Origin: JBBRHQ01 sp963720735 | GTDB taxonomy: Bacteria; Actinomycetota; Thermoleophilia; Solirubrobacterales; 70-9 | Reading direction: 5' to 3' | Assembly (NCBI GenBank): GCA_963720735.1 | Contig: CAVRGL010000010.1 | Span: 62,001 to 126,000 of the forward strand | Length of the DNA: 64,000 nucleotides | Shown here: one piece after another, positions 1 through 6,948 of the stretch | How the letters are laid out: each line of letters opens with the position of its first letter | Position numbering within the stretch: the first letter of the stretch is position 1 | Notes under the pieces: generated by a model | The model's input: only the letters and a program-made list of their open reading frames with translations | Databases searched by the model: none | Told to the model about the DNA's origin: nothing | Position numbers and translations under genes: made by a program

Positions 1-1
1 C

Positions 2-805
2 GATCAGCTCCCGCCGATCGGCGCCGGTAAGCCCTTCGACGACCTGATCGCCTCCGGGATCGTGCCGGTGACCCGGCTGCGGCACATCTTCCGCCAGGCG
101 GCGCGCTCGATGATCACCACCGCCGCCCACGCGATCAACGAGGGCCGCCCTCCGGGACTCGAGCCGGAGCCAGGGCAGGAGCGCGACTTCCACTTCCTCG
201 AGCGCCGCGCTCCCGAGCGGGCCGCCGACGCGGTGGTCGAGGTGGTCTCCGAGCGGGTCGCCGAGGGGCTCGGCTTCGACCCGATCCGCGAGGTCCAGGT
301 GCTGGCTCCGATCTACCGCACCGCGGTCGGGATCGACGCCCTCAACGAGCGCCTCAGGCAGCGGCTCAACCCCGATGGAGCGCCTGCCCTGAACGAGCGC
401 TTCCGGATCGGCGATCGACTGATCCAGACCCGCAACTCGCACGAGCTCGGCCTGATGAACGGCTCGATCTGCTTCCTCGTCTCAGATGATCCCGACGAGG
501 AGGCGATCGTGGTCGAGACCGACGACGGCGGCTCGCTGGTCGTCCCCTATGACGAGGCGGCGACGCTGCGCCTCGCCTACGCGATCTCGGTGCACAAATC
601 GCAGGGCTGCGAGGTCCCGGTCGTCGTCTGCGTCTGCCACCGCTCCCACTCGCGGATGCTGACCCGGCCGCTGATCTATACGGCGATCACCCGCGCGCGG
701 AGCGCCTGCGTGCTCGTCGGCGATCGGAGCGCCCTCGAGATCGCGGTGAAGCGTGACGATGGTGGGCGGCGGCACTCGGGGCTGCGGGAGCGGCTGAGCG
801 CGTAG
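2..805 (+). CDS. recD2: RecD2-like ATP-dependent DNA helicase, C-terminal part (5' end outside window)
   Basis: Reading from base 2, the frame is open from the window edge to a TAG stop, giving 267 codons of the C-terminal half of an SF1B helicase. Seen: DQLPPIGAGKPF followed by FRQAARSMI, the DQLPSVGxG / IFRQA signature around motifs II-III of RecD2; then AISVHKSQGCE (motif V, UvrD C-terminal type) and YTAITRAR (motif VI, arginine finger). These are the hallmarks of the RecD/TraA family that unwinds DNA 5'->3' using ATP. The Walker A motif and the N-terminal region lie upstream of the window. The last 119 bp overlap the 3' end of the convergent acyltransferase gene. Product certain at family level; RecD2 rather than RecBCD-type RecD is inferred from motif spelling. 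Confidence 0.9.
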   Translation, partial: DQLPPIGAGKPFDDLIASGIVPVTRLRHIFRQAARSMITTAAHAINEGRPPGLEPEPGQERDFHFLERRAPERAADAVVEVVSERVAEGLGFDPIREVQVLAPIYRTAVGIDALNERLRQRLNPDGAPALNERFRIGDRLIQTRNSHELGLMNGSICFLVSDDPDEEAIVVETDDGGSLVVPYDEAATLRLAYAISVHKSQGCEVPVVVCVCHRSHSRMLTRPLIYTAITRARSACVLVGDRSALEIAVKRDDGGRRHSGLRERLSA

Positions 806-2672
806 CCCGCCGGCGCGGCTTGCGCTTCACCGGAACCTGGTCGACCGCCACCGGCCTCGGGCGAGCCTTGGAGGCGCCGAGCGTCCCCAGCACCTCGTGG
901 GCGACCAGCTTCGCGTAGGCGTGCGCGCCCTGCGGGGTCAGGTGGATCCCGTCCCAGGTGTAGCCGCTTCGCCCGGCGATCGCGTGCCAGTTGATCAGGC
1001 TGGTCCGCGGCCACTGCTTCGCGGCGTCGAGCAGGGCGGAGTTGGACTCGCCCTCCCAGCTCACCGGGGCTTTGTCGTTGATCAGGAAGAGCTGCCCGAG
1101 CCCACGGCTGTAGTGGTGGAAGGCGGCCATGTCGTCGGAGTAGAGCGGCCCGTTGTTGCCCATCTGGACGAGCAGCGCGTCGGGGTGGCGGTGGCTGGCC
1201 CGCAGCTTGTGGACGAGCTTGACGAAGTCCTTCGCCTGGCGGCCGACGCGGGCGTTCATCGAGAAGCGCGGGCCGAGCCGGCTGGCGAGCTGGTCACGGG
1301 CGCCGATCATCACCGAATCGCCGATCGCGATGATCCGCGGCGGCTTTCCCCGGAAGCTGTCGATCGAGGCGCCCGCCGCAGAGTCCCCGCCGGCCTTCTG
1401 CTGGTGCGGGTGGTAGCTGACTCGGACCACGGCGGACTCCCGGGTCGATGCGGCGGCCGCGCCCTGGCCGAGGTGATCGGTCGCGGCCGGGACCAGCCCG
1501 CTCCAGCCGATCAGGACGACGACGACCAGCACCGCCGCCGCCAGCACCGGCCTGGTCAGCCTGCCCCAGCCCCGCGGCAGCTTCGGCAGCCGGCCACCGG
1601 TCGCGAAGGGTCGCTCGACGTAGCGGTAGGAGAGGTCGGAGAGGGCGAGCACCGCCAGCAACTGCAGCGGGATCAGCACCCCCCTGGGCATCGAGACGTC
1701 GATCCCCGGACGGGTGAGGACGAGCACCGGCCAGTGCCAGAGGTAGAAGCTGTAGCTGCGCAGCCCGAGCCAGACGAGCGGCGGCTGGGCGAGAAGGCCG
1801 CCGAGGCGCGCCGCCGGGTGAGCGAGGACGGCGATCAGCAGCGCGGTGAACAGCGCCAGCCAGAGGTAGCCGCCGTGGTAGAGGGCGAGGTCGTAGTCGT
1901 GGACGCGGAGGAAGCTGAGGACGACGAAGGCGACCGCGAACACCCCGACCGCGTCGAGCAGCGGCCCGGCCCAGCGGCCCGGGGAACCGCGGCGGAGCCC
2001 CGAGGGGTCCCAGACCAGGGCCAGCGCGACCCCGGCGAGGAGGCCGACCGCATGGGTGTCGGTCCCGTAATAGATGCGCGAGGTGTCAGCGCCCGGCTCG
2101 AACAGGATCCAGGCGAGGGCGACCGAGGCGAGCGCCCCGGCGAGGACCCCGACCAGCAGCTTGCGGCGCCCGAACAGCGACATCCCGGCGGCGAAGACCA
2201 GCGGCCAGAAGAGATAGAACTGCTCCTCGACCGAGAGCGACCACAGGTGGCGGAACATCGAGGGGCGCTGGAACTGCGCGAAGTAGGACTGGTGGTCGAA
2301 GATGAAGTGCCAGTTGGCGAAGTAGCCGAGCGATGAGATCGCATCGCCGCGCAGCTGCGGCATCTGCTCCGGGACGAGGATCGCCGCGACGACCATGCAG
2401 ACCGCGATCAGCACTCCGACCGCGGGCAGCAGCCGCCGCGCCCGGCGCAGCCAGAACTTCCAGAGGTTGACGTGGCCCTCGCGCCGGAACTCGCTGAGCA
2501 GCAGCGAGGTGATCAGGTAGCCGCTGATCACGAAGAACACGTCGACCCCGAGGAAGCCGCCCGGCATCCAGCCGACCCCGGCGTGGTAGAGGAAGACGGC
2601 GAGGACGGCGATCGCGCGCAGGGCGTCGATCCCCGGCATATAGGGGAGGCGCTTGTCCTGTGGTCGGCTCAT
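687..2672 (-). CDS. OafA/YrhL-type membrane acyltransferase with C-terminal SGNH domain
   Basis: 661 residues. The N-terminal ~370 residues are an acyltransferase-3 membrane domain: GIDALRAIAVLAVFLYHAG carries the catalytic His region, followed by GGFLGVDVFFVISGYLIT and SLSVEEQFYLFWP, then about ten hydrophobic segments. The C-terminal part is an SGNH domain: block I IAIGDSVM with the nucleophile Ser, and DGIHLTPQGAH with the Asp/His pair. Such two-domain proteins transfer acetyl or acyl groups to cell-surface glycans or peptidoglycan: the membrane domain brings the acyl group across and the SGNH domain transfers it. The chosen ATG precedes SRPQDKRLPYMPG, the usual distance to the first helix; a longer in-frame extension upstream has no family support. 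After the SGNH domain comes a ~60-residue Arg/Ala-rich tail lying partly inside the recD2-like gene. Family assignment firm, substrate unknown. Confidence 0.93.
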   Translation of the reverse strand: MSRPQDKRLPYMPGIDALRAIAVLAVFLYHAGVGWMPGGFLGVDVFFVISGYLITSLLLSEFRREGHVNLWKFWLRRARRLLPAVGVLIAVCMVVAAILVPEQMPQLRGDAISSLGYFANWHFIFDHQSYFAQFQRPSMFRHLWSLSVEEQFYLFWPLVFAAGMSLFGRRKLLVGVLAGALASVALAWILFEPGADTSRIYYGTDTHAVGLLAGVALALVWDPSGLRRGSPGRWAGPLLDAVGVFAVAFVVLSFLRVHDYDLALYHGGYLWLALFTALLIAVLAHPAARLGGLLAQPPLVWLGLRSYSFYLWHWPVLVLTRPGIDVSMPRGVLIPLQLLAVLALSDLSYRYVERPFATGGRLPKLPRGWGRLTRPVLAAAVLVVVVLIGWSGLVPAATDHLGQGAAAASTRESAVVRVSYHPHQQKAGGDSAAGASIDSFRGKPPRIIAIGDSVMIGARDQLASRLGPRFSMNARVGRQAKDFVKLVHKLRASHRHPDALLVQMGNNGPLYSDDMAAFHHYSRGLGQLFLINDKAPVSWEGESNSALLDAAKQWPRTSLINWHAIAGRSGYTWDGIHLTPQGAHAYAKLVAHEVLGTLGASKARPRPVAVDQVPVKRKPRRRATRSAAPAAPSAAAHHRHASPRSRGRSDRRRARRRSARG

Positions 2673-2790
2673 CGGGGCGCTGGTTCTCTCTTCGACAGCA
2701 GGCCCACCTGTCCCCAGGGTACGCGCTGCCTGAAGGCCCGGTTGCAGCGGCGCCCCGGGTACGGCGGCGTTGCGGCCGGCGGAGGCCGCC

Positions 2791-2826
2791 TTTACTTCGA
2801 GCGGGTTTCTGCCTAGGCTGCGCCGC
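2791..2826 (+). promoter_or_regulatory. Promoter of SRPBCC gene, leaderless geometry
   Basis: TTTACT (2791-2796), 17-bp spacer, TAGGCT (2814-2819), then 7 nt to GTG at 2827. One of the cleanest -35/-10 pairs in the window. Confidence 0.65.
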
Positions 2827-3276
2827 GTGGGAATGCTGGAGGCGGATCGCACCGTTGAGATCGACGCCGCGCTGGCGCGCTGCTACGAGATCATCGCCGA
2901 CCTCGACTCCACCCCCGATTGGCAGGAGTCGATGATCTCGCTGGAGGTGCTCGAGCGGGATCGCGAGGGAAGGGCCGTCCTGGTCGAGACCGTCTCCGAC
3001 GCGAAGGTCAAGCAGGTGACCTCGCGGATCAGCTTCAGCTACCACCCGCCCGACGAGATGCGCTGGGAGCAGGAGAAGGGCGAGCTGAAGAAGCTGCACG
3101 GCTGGTGGAAGCTCGAGTCGCTGGGTGAGGAGCGCACCCGCGCCACCTACGCGCTGCGCGCCGATCCCGGCATGGTCCTGGGGATCCTGCTGCGCGGCCC
3201 GGTCGAGGGGAAGGTGAAGGAGTTCCTGACCAAGGACGCGGCCGAGGGCCTGAAGCGGCAGGCCGAGGGCGGCTGA
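2827..3276 (+). CDS. SRPBCC (START/polyketide cyclase-like) family protein
   Basis: 149 residues. The pattern VEIDAALARCYEIIADLDSTPDWQ at the N-terminus, the central beta-rich part and the C-terminal amphipathic helix (VEGKVKEFLTKDAAEGLKRQ) are typical of SRPBCC helix-grip folds, which bind hydrophobic ligands; the ligand is unknown. The GTG start at 2827 is preceded by TTTACT (2791-2796), 17 bp, TAGGCT (2814-2819) and 7 nt, with no Shine-Dalgarno, so a leaderless mRNA starting at GTG is likely; an ATG two codons later is the alternative. It is divergent from the acyltransferase and followed 43 bp later by a small membrane protein. Confidence 0.8.
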   Translation: MGMLEADRTVEIDAALARCYEIIADLDSTPDWQESMISLEVLERDREGRAVLVETVSDAKVKQVTSRISFSYHPPDEMRWEQEKGELKKLHGWWKLESLGEERTRATYALRADPGMVLGILLRGPVEGKVKEFLTKDAAEGLKRQAEGG

Positions 3277-3319
3277 GATCCGGGCCGCGATCCCCCTGCT
3301 CTCGGATCGCCACCCCGCC

Positions 3320-3673
3320 TTGCAGGTCGGTCTTGTGCTAGGCGGGCCGATCCTCTTCGGGGCGCTCTGTGGCGTCCTCCTGGGCGTCTCGGAATCGGCC
3401 TACCTGATCGCCTCGATCCTGGCGATTCTCGGGGGGTTCTTCGCCGGCTTCGAGCACGCCGGTGCGAGAGGGGGCGCGATGCGCGGGATCTGCGGCGGGA
3501 TCCTGTTCGGCAGCTTCATCCTGATCGGGCACGCGATCCACGGGCACGAGGCGAAGTCGGACCTTCCCGACCCGCATGTGCTGCTGGTCGTCGCGACGGC
3601 CGTCTTCGGGATGATCCTCGGCGCGGCCGGGGGACATGTGCGGGGGCGGCTCGAGGCCACCGCCGCCACCTGA
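3320..3673 (+). CDS. Small multispanning membrane protein, unknown function
   Basis: 117 residues with about four hydrophobic segments and glycine-rich loops (GGPILFGALCGVLLG, ASILAILGGFFAGF, GGILFGSFILIGHAI, ATAVFGMILGAAGGH). A conserved-looking His-rich loop (GHAIHGHE) sits between segments 3 and 4. I do not recognise a characterised family. The start is TTG 3320 or GTG 3335, neither with a convincing ribosome binding site. It lies 43 bp after the SRPBCC gene and 15 bp before the DHFR-like gene, so it is probably cotranscribed with both. Confidence 0.65.
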   Translation: MQVGLVLGGPILFGALCGVLLGVSESAYLIASILAILGGFFAGFEHAGARGGAMRGICGGILFGSFILIGHAIHGHEAKSDLPDPHVLLVVATAVFGMILGAAGGHVRGRLEATAAT

Positions 3674-3688
3674 GAGGAGACACGACCG

Positions 3689-4252
3689 ATGGGCAAGCTG
3701 ATCGTCACCGAGTTCCTCACCCTGGACGGGGTGATGGAGGCGCCCGGCGGAGAGCCGACCCACCCCCATGCGGGCTGGGTCTTCGACTTCATGGGCCCCG
3801 AGCAGGAGCGCTACAAGCTCGACGAGGCGCTCGAGGCGGAGTCGCACCTGCTCGGCCGGGTGACCTACGAGTCCTTCGCCGGCGCCTGGCCCAAGCGCGA
3901 GGGCGAGTTCGCCGAGAAGATCAACGCGATGCCGAAGTACGTGGTCTCCTCCACACTCTCGGAGCCGCTCGAGTGGAACAACTCGATCCTGATCAAAGGC
4001 GATGTCGCCGCCGGAGTGGAGGAGCTGAAGCGCCGCCAGGAGGGGCCGATCCTGGTCGCGGGCAGCGCCACCCTGGTCCACACCCTGCTGGATAGCGACC
4101 TGGTCGACGAGCTGCGCCTGATGGTCTTCCCGGTGATCGTCGGCGGCGGAAAGCGGCCGTTCCCGGAATCCCGGCACCGCAAGGCGTTCAAGCTGACCGA
4201 TTCGCGAAGCTTCGAGTCAGGCGTCGCCGTGCACACTTACGAGCCGGCCTGA
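3689..4252 (+). CDS. Dihydrofolate reductase / RibD C-terminal domain family protein
   Basis: 187 residues. It begins MGKLIVTEFLTLDGVMEAPGG, the characteristic opening of the RibD-C-like 'dihydrofolate reductase family' proteins, and contains LLGRVTYESFAGAWP, KYVVSSTL, ILVAGSATLVHTLL and LMVFPVIVGGGKRPF, matching the NADPH-binding Rossmann-like core. Such proteins are predicted pyridine-nucleotide-dependent reductases; the substrate is usually unknown and true folate reduction should not be assumed. A strong GAGGAG Shine-Dalgarno lies just upstream of ATG. The 3' end overlaps the convergent SRPBCC gene by 16 bp. Confidence 0.88.
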   Translation: MGKLIVTEFLTLDGVMEAPGGEPTHPHAGWVFDFMGPEQERYKLDEALEAESHLLGRVTYESFAGAWPKREGEFAEKINAMPKYVVSSTLSEPLEWNNSILIKGDVAAGVEELKRRQEGPILVAGSATLVHTLLDSDLVDELRLMVFPVIVGGGKRPFPESRHRKAFKLTDSRSFESGVAVHTYEPA

Positions 4253-4980
4253 GCGAGCGCCCGCTCGGCACGCTGCTTTATGCCCAGCAGCATTCGTCGC
4301 TCCATCACGAAGTGCGGGATCTCGAGCAGGGAGGCGTAGGCGATCAGCAGCGGCTTGCGCGGTGTCCTGCCCCGGGCCAGCAGCCTGGTCCGCCCCTCAC
4401 CCCCGGGCTCGAGCACGAAAGCCCCCCAACCCTCGATGCCGAAGACGCGACCCGGCTCGAACAGGGTCAGCTCGAGCCCGGCGGCCGGATGCAGCATGAT
4501 CGTCTCGCCGACCTCCCGGTGCTGCCATTCGGGGTGGATCTGATCGGCATTTCGCATCTCGCAGCCGGCGAGGTTCTCGAGCCACTGGTAGCTGTAGAAG
4601 CCCCCCCGCTCCTGGCCAAGCTGGGCCAGCCACGGCCAGACCTGATCCGGCGGCGCCTCAATCGTCACCGCGCGGGTCGTCTGCATGGAGGGATCGGGCT
4701 CGAGCTCGTCGCCCGGCAGCGGCATATCCGCCTCCGCGAGGCTGGCGCCCCAGCGGCGGATCCGCGGTCGGACAGCGAAGACGTAGAGACATGTGGCGAG
4801 GGCGCCAAGCACCGATGCGCCGCGGGGGCGGCTGCCGCGGGCCGCGCTTCGCGCGACGCTCAACAATGAGGCGCCGGCCAGCGCCGACGCCGCAACCGGG
4901 GGGCCGAGCATCACCCCGAAGGCTCGCGCCGCGCCCAGAAGCCCGGACTCGGAGCCCTCAGCGCCGGCTGCCCCACTCAT
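4237..4980 (-). CDS. Membrane-anchored SRPBCC family protein
   Basis: 247 residues. The N-terminal ~75 residues hold two hydrophobic, Ala-rich segments (one around GVMLGPPVAASALAGASLL, one around VLGALATCLYVFAV), followed by a cytoplasmic or extracellular SRPBCC-like domain starting at RAVTIEAPPDQVWPWLAQLGQERGGFYSYQWLE, a signature of this subgroup. Ligand unknown. The ATG at 4980 lies 8 nt after a TAGGGT hexamer, supporting a leaderless start there rather than the TTG three codons upstream, which overlaps the hexamer. It is divergent from the secreted protein gene at 5098 and convergent with the DHFR-like gene. Confidence 0.8.
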   Translation of the reverse strand: MSGAAGAEGSESGLLGAARAFGVMLGPPVAASALAGASLLSVARSAARGSRPRGASVLGALATCLYVFAVRPRIRRWGASLAEADMPLPGDELEPDPSMQTTRAVTIEAPPDQVWPWLAQLGQERGGFYSYQWLENLAGCEMRNADQIHPEWQHREVGETIMLHPAAGLELTLFEPGRVFGIEGWGAFVLEPGGEGRTRLLARGRTPRKPLLIAYASLLEIPHFVMERRMLLGIKQRAERALAQAGS

Positions 4981-4994
4981 CCTCGCCAACCCTA
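4981..4994 (-). promoter_or_regulatory. -10 element for SRPBCC membrane protein gene, leaderless
   Basis: TAGGGT on the minus strand (4994-4989), then 8 nt to ATG 4980; no Shine-Dalgarno. Confidence 0.55.
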
Positions 4995-5056
4995 GATGGT
5001 CCTCGTCTTGCCCTACTCATTACCACGTCCTGGACGGCGCTTTACGCCCCCCTCCC

Positions 5057-5093
5057 TACGGTCGTGTGCCGATCGCCCCCCAACCGAAGGAGT
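5057..5093 (+). promoter_or_regulatory. Promoter and ribosome binding site of the secreted protein gene at 5098
   Basis: TACGGT at 5057-5062 forms a -10; a leader of roughly 30 nt contains GAAGGAG ending 5 nt before ATG 5098. Unlike most neighbours this is a conventional leadered start. Confidence 0.5.
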
Positions 5094-5097
5094 GGCA

Positions 5098-5478
5098 ATG
5101 AAGAGATATGCCCCTGCCCTGGCCGCGGCCGCGGCGCTAGCCCTCGCGGCCCCGGCCGGAGCGCTCGCCGCAGCGAGCTACAACAGCAACGTGACGATCA
5201 AATACGTGCGCGGCGGGCCCTACTTCGCCGGCCGGGTGAGCTCCGGGCAGCCGGTCTGCACCAGCCACCGGCAGGTCGGCGTGTACCGCCGCACCGCCGG
5301 AGCCGATCCGCTGGTCGGGTCCGACTCCAGCAGCGGCAGCGGGGCCTGGAAGCTCAACCTGGGTAGACGACCTCGGGCCGGCTACTACTACGCCAAGGCA
5401 AAGAGCCTCAGTGTCGGGCCGGCCGCCAACCGCACCGTCTGCCGGGCGGCGAAATCCGCAGTGACGCGGGCCTCGTAG
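5098..5478 (+). CDS. Small secreted protein, unknown function
   Basis: 126 residues. A clear Sec signal peptide (Lys-Arg start, Ala/Leu-rich core, cleavage near ALAAASYN) precedes an ~100-residue mature domain with alternating short hydrophobic strands and two cysteines (PVCTSHR and RTVCRAA) that probably form a disulphide. The order 'secreted domain, Cys-x-x-x-R-x-V, G-A-W, pG-YYA, Cys' suggests a small beta-sandwich like carrier or adhesin domains, but I do not recognise a named family. Preceded by a strong Shine-Dalgarno. Single-gene unit between a divergent and a downstream independent promoter. Confidence 0.75.
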   Translation: MKRYAPALAAAAALALAAPAGALAAASYNSNVTIKYVRGGPYFAGRVSSGQPVCTSHRQVGVYRRTAGADPLVGSDSSSGSGAWKLNLGRRPRAGYYYAKAKSLSVGPAANRTVCRAAKSAVTRAS

Positions 5479-5498
5479 TTCTCGCCTGACCCAGCCCC

Positions 5499-5511
5499 TA
5501 CGGTTTGGGGG
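5499..5511 (+). promoter_or_regulatory. -10 element for lipoprotein gene at 5512, leaderless
   Basis: TACGGT at 5499-5504 followed by 7 nt and GTG 5512; no Shine-Dalgarno. Confidence 0.55.
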
Positions 5512-5955
5512 GTGAAGGCGGCGGCTGCGATGCTCGGGGCGGCGGTGCTCGCAGCGGCGGGTTGCGGCGGAGAGACGCGGTCGGAGACCGCCGGCTCGCG
5601 GAGCCCCGCGAAGGCTGCTCCGGCGCTGTCTGACCCGGCGCGCCACCCGGAGTCACCCGAGCCCCTTCGCCGCGCCCGCTGTCCCGCCGGCGCCGCCAAC
5701 TGCCGCAGCGCCGAGGGCACGATCATCTACGTCGAGCGGGTCGATCCCGACGGGGACGGCGACGCCCACTTCGTCCTGCTCAGCGACCAGAGCGTCACCG
5801 CGCCGGGGCTGAGCGTGATCGACGTCGAGCGGGAGCTGCGCCCCCACCCCCTGCCCGAGGTCGGGGATCGGGTGAGTGCCGCCGGGCCCGTCTACCGGGG
5901 CAGCTTCGGCCAGCGCCAGATCCAGGCGACCGAGGTGTTCACCGCGCCGGGGTAG
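5512..5955 (+). CDS. Putative lipoprotein with OB-like domain
   Basis: 147 residues. The GTG start is followed by KAAAAMLGAAVLAAAGCGG, a lipoprotein signal with Cys-18 as the likely lipidated residue. The mature part has a short disordered Pro/Ala/Arg segment and then about 90 residues including EGTIIYVERVDPDGDGDAHF and GDRVSAAGPVYRG, a pattern of strands resembling small OB-fold domains that replace or bind nucleic acid/oligosaccharide; function unknown. Family not identified with confidence. Confidence 0.65.
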   Translation: MKAAAAMLGAAVLAAAGCGGETRSETAGSRSPAKAAPALSDPARHPESPEPLRRARCPAGAANCRSAEGTIIYVERVDPDGDGDAHFVLLSDQSVTAPGLSVIDVERELRPHPLPEVGDRVSAAGPVYRGSFGQRQIQATEVFTAPG

Positions 5956-5988
5956 GCGGGTGGCGCCGACGGAAACCGGCGACCCTGC

Positions 5989-6106
5989 TACGGTGCGCGC
6001 GTTCGGTCGGACGGGGAGTCCGGCAAAGTCGTGTGTAGCGCTCGCAGTCGTTGCTTTACCAGCATCCTCCGCGTTCGCAGCACAGAGAATGAGCATGGAG
6101 GAATGC
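5989..6106 (+). promoter_or_regulatory. Promoter and ~105-nt 5' leader of the cold shock gene
   Basis: TACGGT at 5989-5994 is the best -10; transcription from about 6001 would give a ~105-nt leader ending in GGAGG (6097-6101) 5 nt before ATG 6107. A long 5' leader is common in cspA-type genes, where it acts in temperature-dependent translation; whether this one does is inference. Confidence 0.5.
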
Positions 6107-6313
6107 ATGCCCACTGGAACTGTCAAGTGGTTCAGCGACGACAAGGGCTACGGGTTCATCACGCCCGACGACGGCTCGAAGGACGTCTTCGTTCACCACA
6201 GCGCGATCGTCGGCGAGGGATTCAAGTCCCTGGCCGAGGGCGCCAAGGTCACCTATGAGTCGGAGGACGGACCGAAGGGCCCGGCGGCCGCGAGCGTCCA
6301 GCAGACGTCGTAG
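6107..6313 (+). CDS. Cold shock protein (CspA family)
   Basis: 68 residues, the usual length of a single cold shock domain. RNP-1 (KGYGFITP) and RNP-2 (DVFVHHSAI) are intact, preceded by TGTVKWF. Such proteins bind single-stranded RNA/DNA and melt secondary structure at low temperature or during growth transitions. ATG 6107 is chosen because it follows a GGAGG Shine-Dalgarno by 5 nt and gives the canonical MPTGTVKWF start; in-frame ATGs 12 and 18 bases upstream are disfavoured. A strong terminator follows at 6337-6360, so the gene is monocistronic. Confidence 0.96.
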   Translation: MPTGTVKWFSDDKGYGFITPDDGSKDVFVHHSAIVGEGFKSLAEGAKVTYESEDGPKGPAAASVQQTS

Positions 6314-6336
6314 CGCCGACTCAGCTCGGAAGTGAC

Positions 6337-6360
6337 GACGCCCGCCTCACGGCGGGCGTC
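6337..6360 (+). terminator. Intrinsic terminator of the cold shock gene
   Basis: Perfect 10-bp stem (gacgcccgcc / ggcgggcgtc) with a 4-nt loop, 23 bp after the stop codon, followed by a T-containing pyrimidine stretch (tcgctttc). Confidence 0.8.
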
Positions 6361-6392
6361 TCGCTTTCAGGCCCCGGGGTGGGGGAGCGGCT

Positions 6393-6770
6393 CTAGTTGT
6401 TGCTCGGCTCGGAGATCCCGAGGCGCCTGCGCGCCTTCAGCACGGCGGGGACCGAGGAGCGGCAGGCGCGGGCGATAGTCCCGTTGGGACGGTCGGGGTC
6501 GCGCATCACCTCGAACTCGATCAGCGCGGCGGCACGGAGCTGGGCGCGGCCGGCGAGGCTGGTCCCCTCCGGCGCGGCCTCGAGGCCGGCCTCGGCGGCC
6601 ATCGCGCGGCGGCAGGAGAGGCAGAAGGTCTGGCCGTTCTCCCGAATCCAGTTCTCCGGGAGGTCAGCGTGCTCGCTGCCGGCCATCCAGCGGACGGTCA
6701 TCTCACAGCGGCCGCAAGTGCAGACCGCGGTCGTCTCACGGCGGATCGTCTCAACGCTCACTTCACTCAA
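6393..6770 (-). CDS. Putative zinc-ribbon and helix-turn-helix protein
   Basis: 125 residues. The N-terminal half holds CTCGRC and CLSCRRA about 30 residues apart, a four-cysteine pattern suited to a zinc ribbon; the C-terminal half ends in NGTIARACRSSVPAVLKARRRLG, which reads as a helix-turn-helix with a basic recognition helix. This suggests a small DNA-binding regulator; no named family recognised. Start is TTG 6770 (AGGAAG about 11 nt upstream) or GTG 6761. Flanked by a possible minus-strand -10 (TACCCT near 6853-6858). Not operonic with its neighbours. Confidence 0.65.
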   Translation of the reverse strand: MSEVSVETIRRETTAVCTCGRCEMTVRWMAGSEHADLPENWIRENGQTFCLSCRRAMAAEAGLEAAPEGTSLAGRAQLRAAALIEFEVMRDPDRPNGTIARACRSSVPAVLKARRRLGISEPSNN

Positions 6771-6902
6771 CTGAGTCGCACTTCCTTTCGGGGCCCCTTT
6801 GTTCTGAATGGCGCGAAGAAGGGGCCAACAGGGGAGGTAAACGCAACTACGAAGGGTAGCGGGCGGGGCCGTCTGACCGAGACCCGATCGCGGCGAGCGC
6901 TC

Positions 6903-6929
6903 ATTTTCCCTCCCATAGTGAGGGGAAAT
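6903..6929 (-). terminator. Hairpin downstream of the FtsX-like permease gene
   Basis: 10-bp stem (attttccctc / gaggggaaat, one G-T wobble) with 7-nt loop beginning 20 bp after the permease stop codon. No strong U tract on the minus strand, so termination is inferred from position. Confidence 0.45.
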
Positions 6930-6948
6930 TGCAGTCTCGGGCGCGGCG

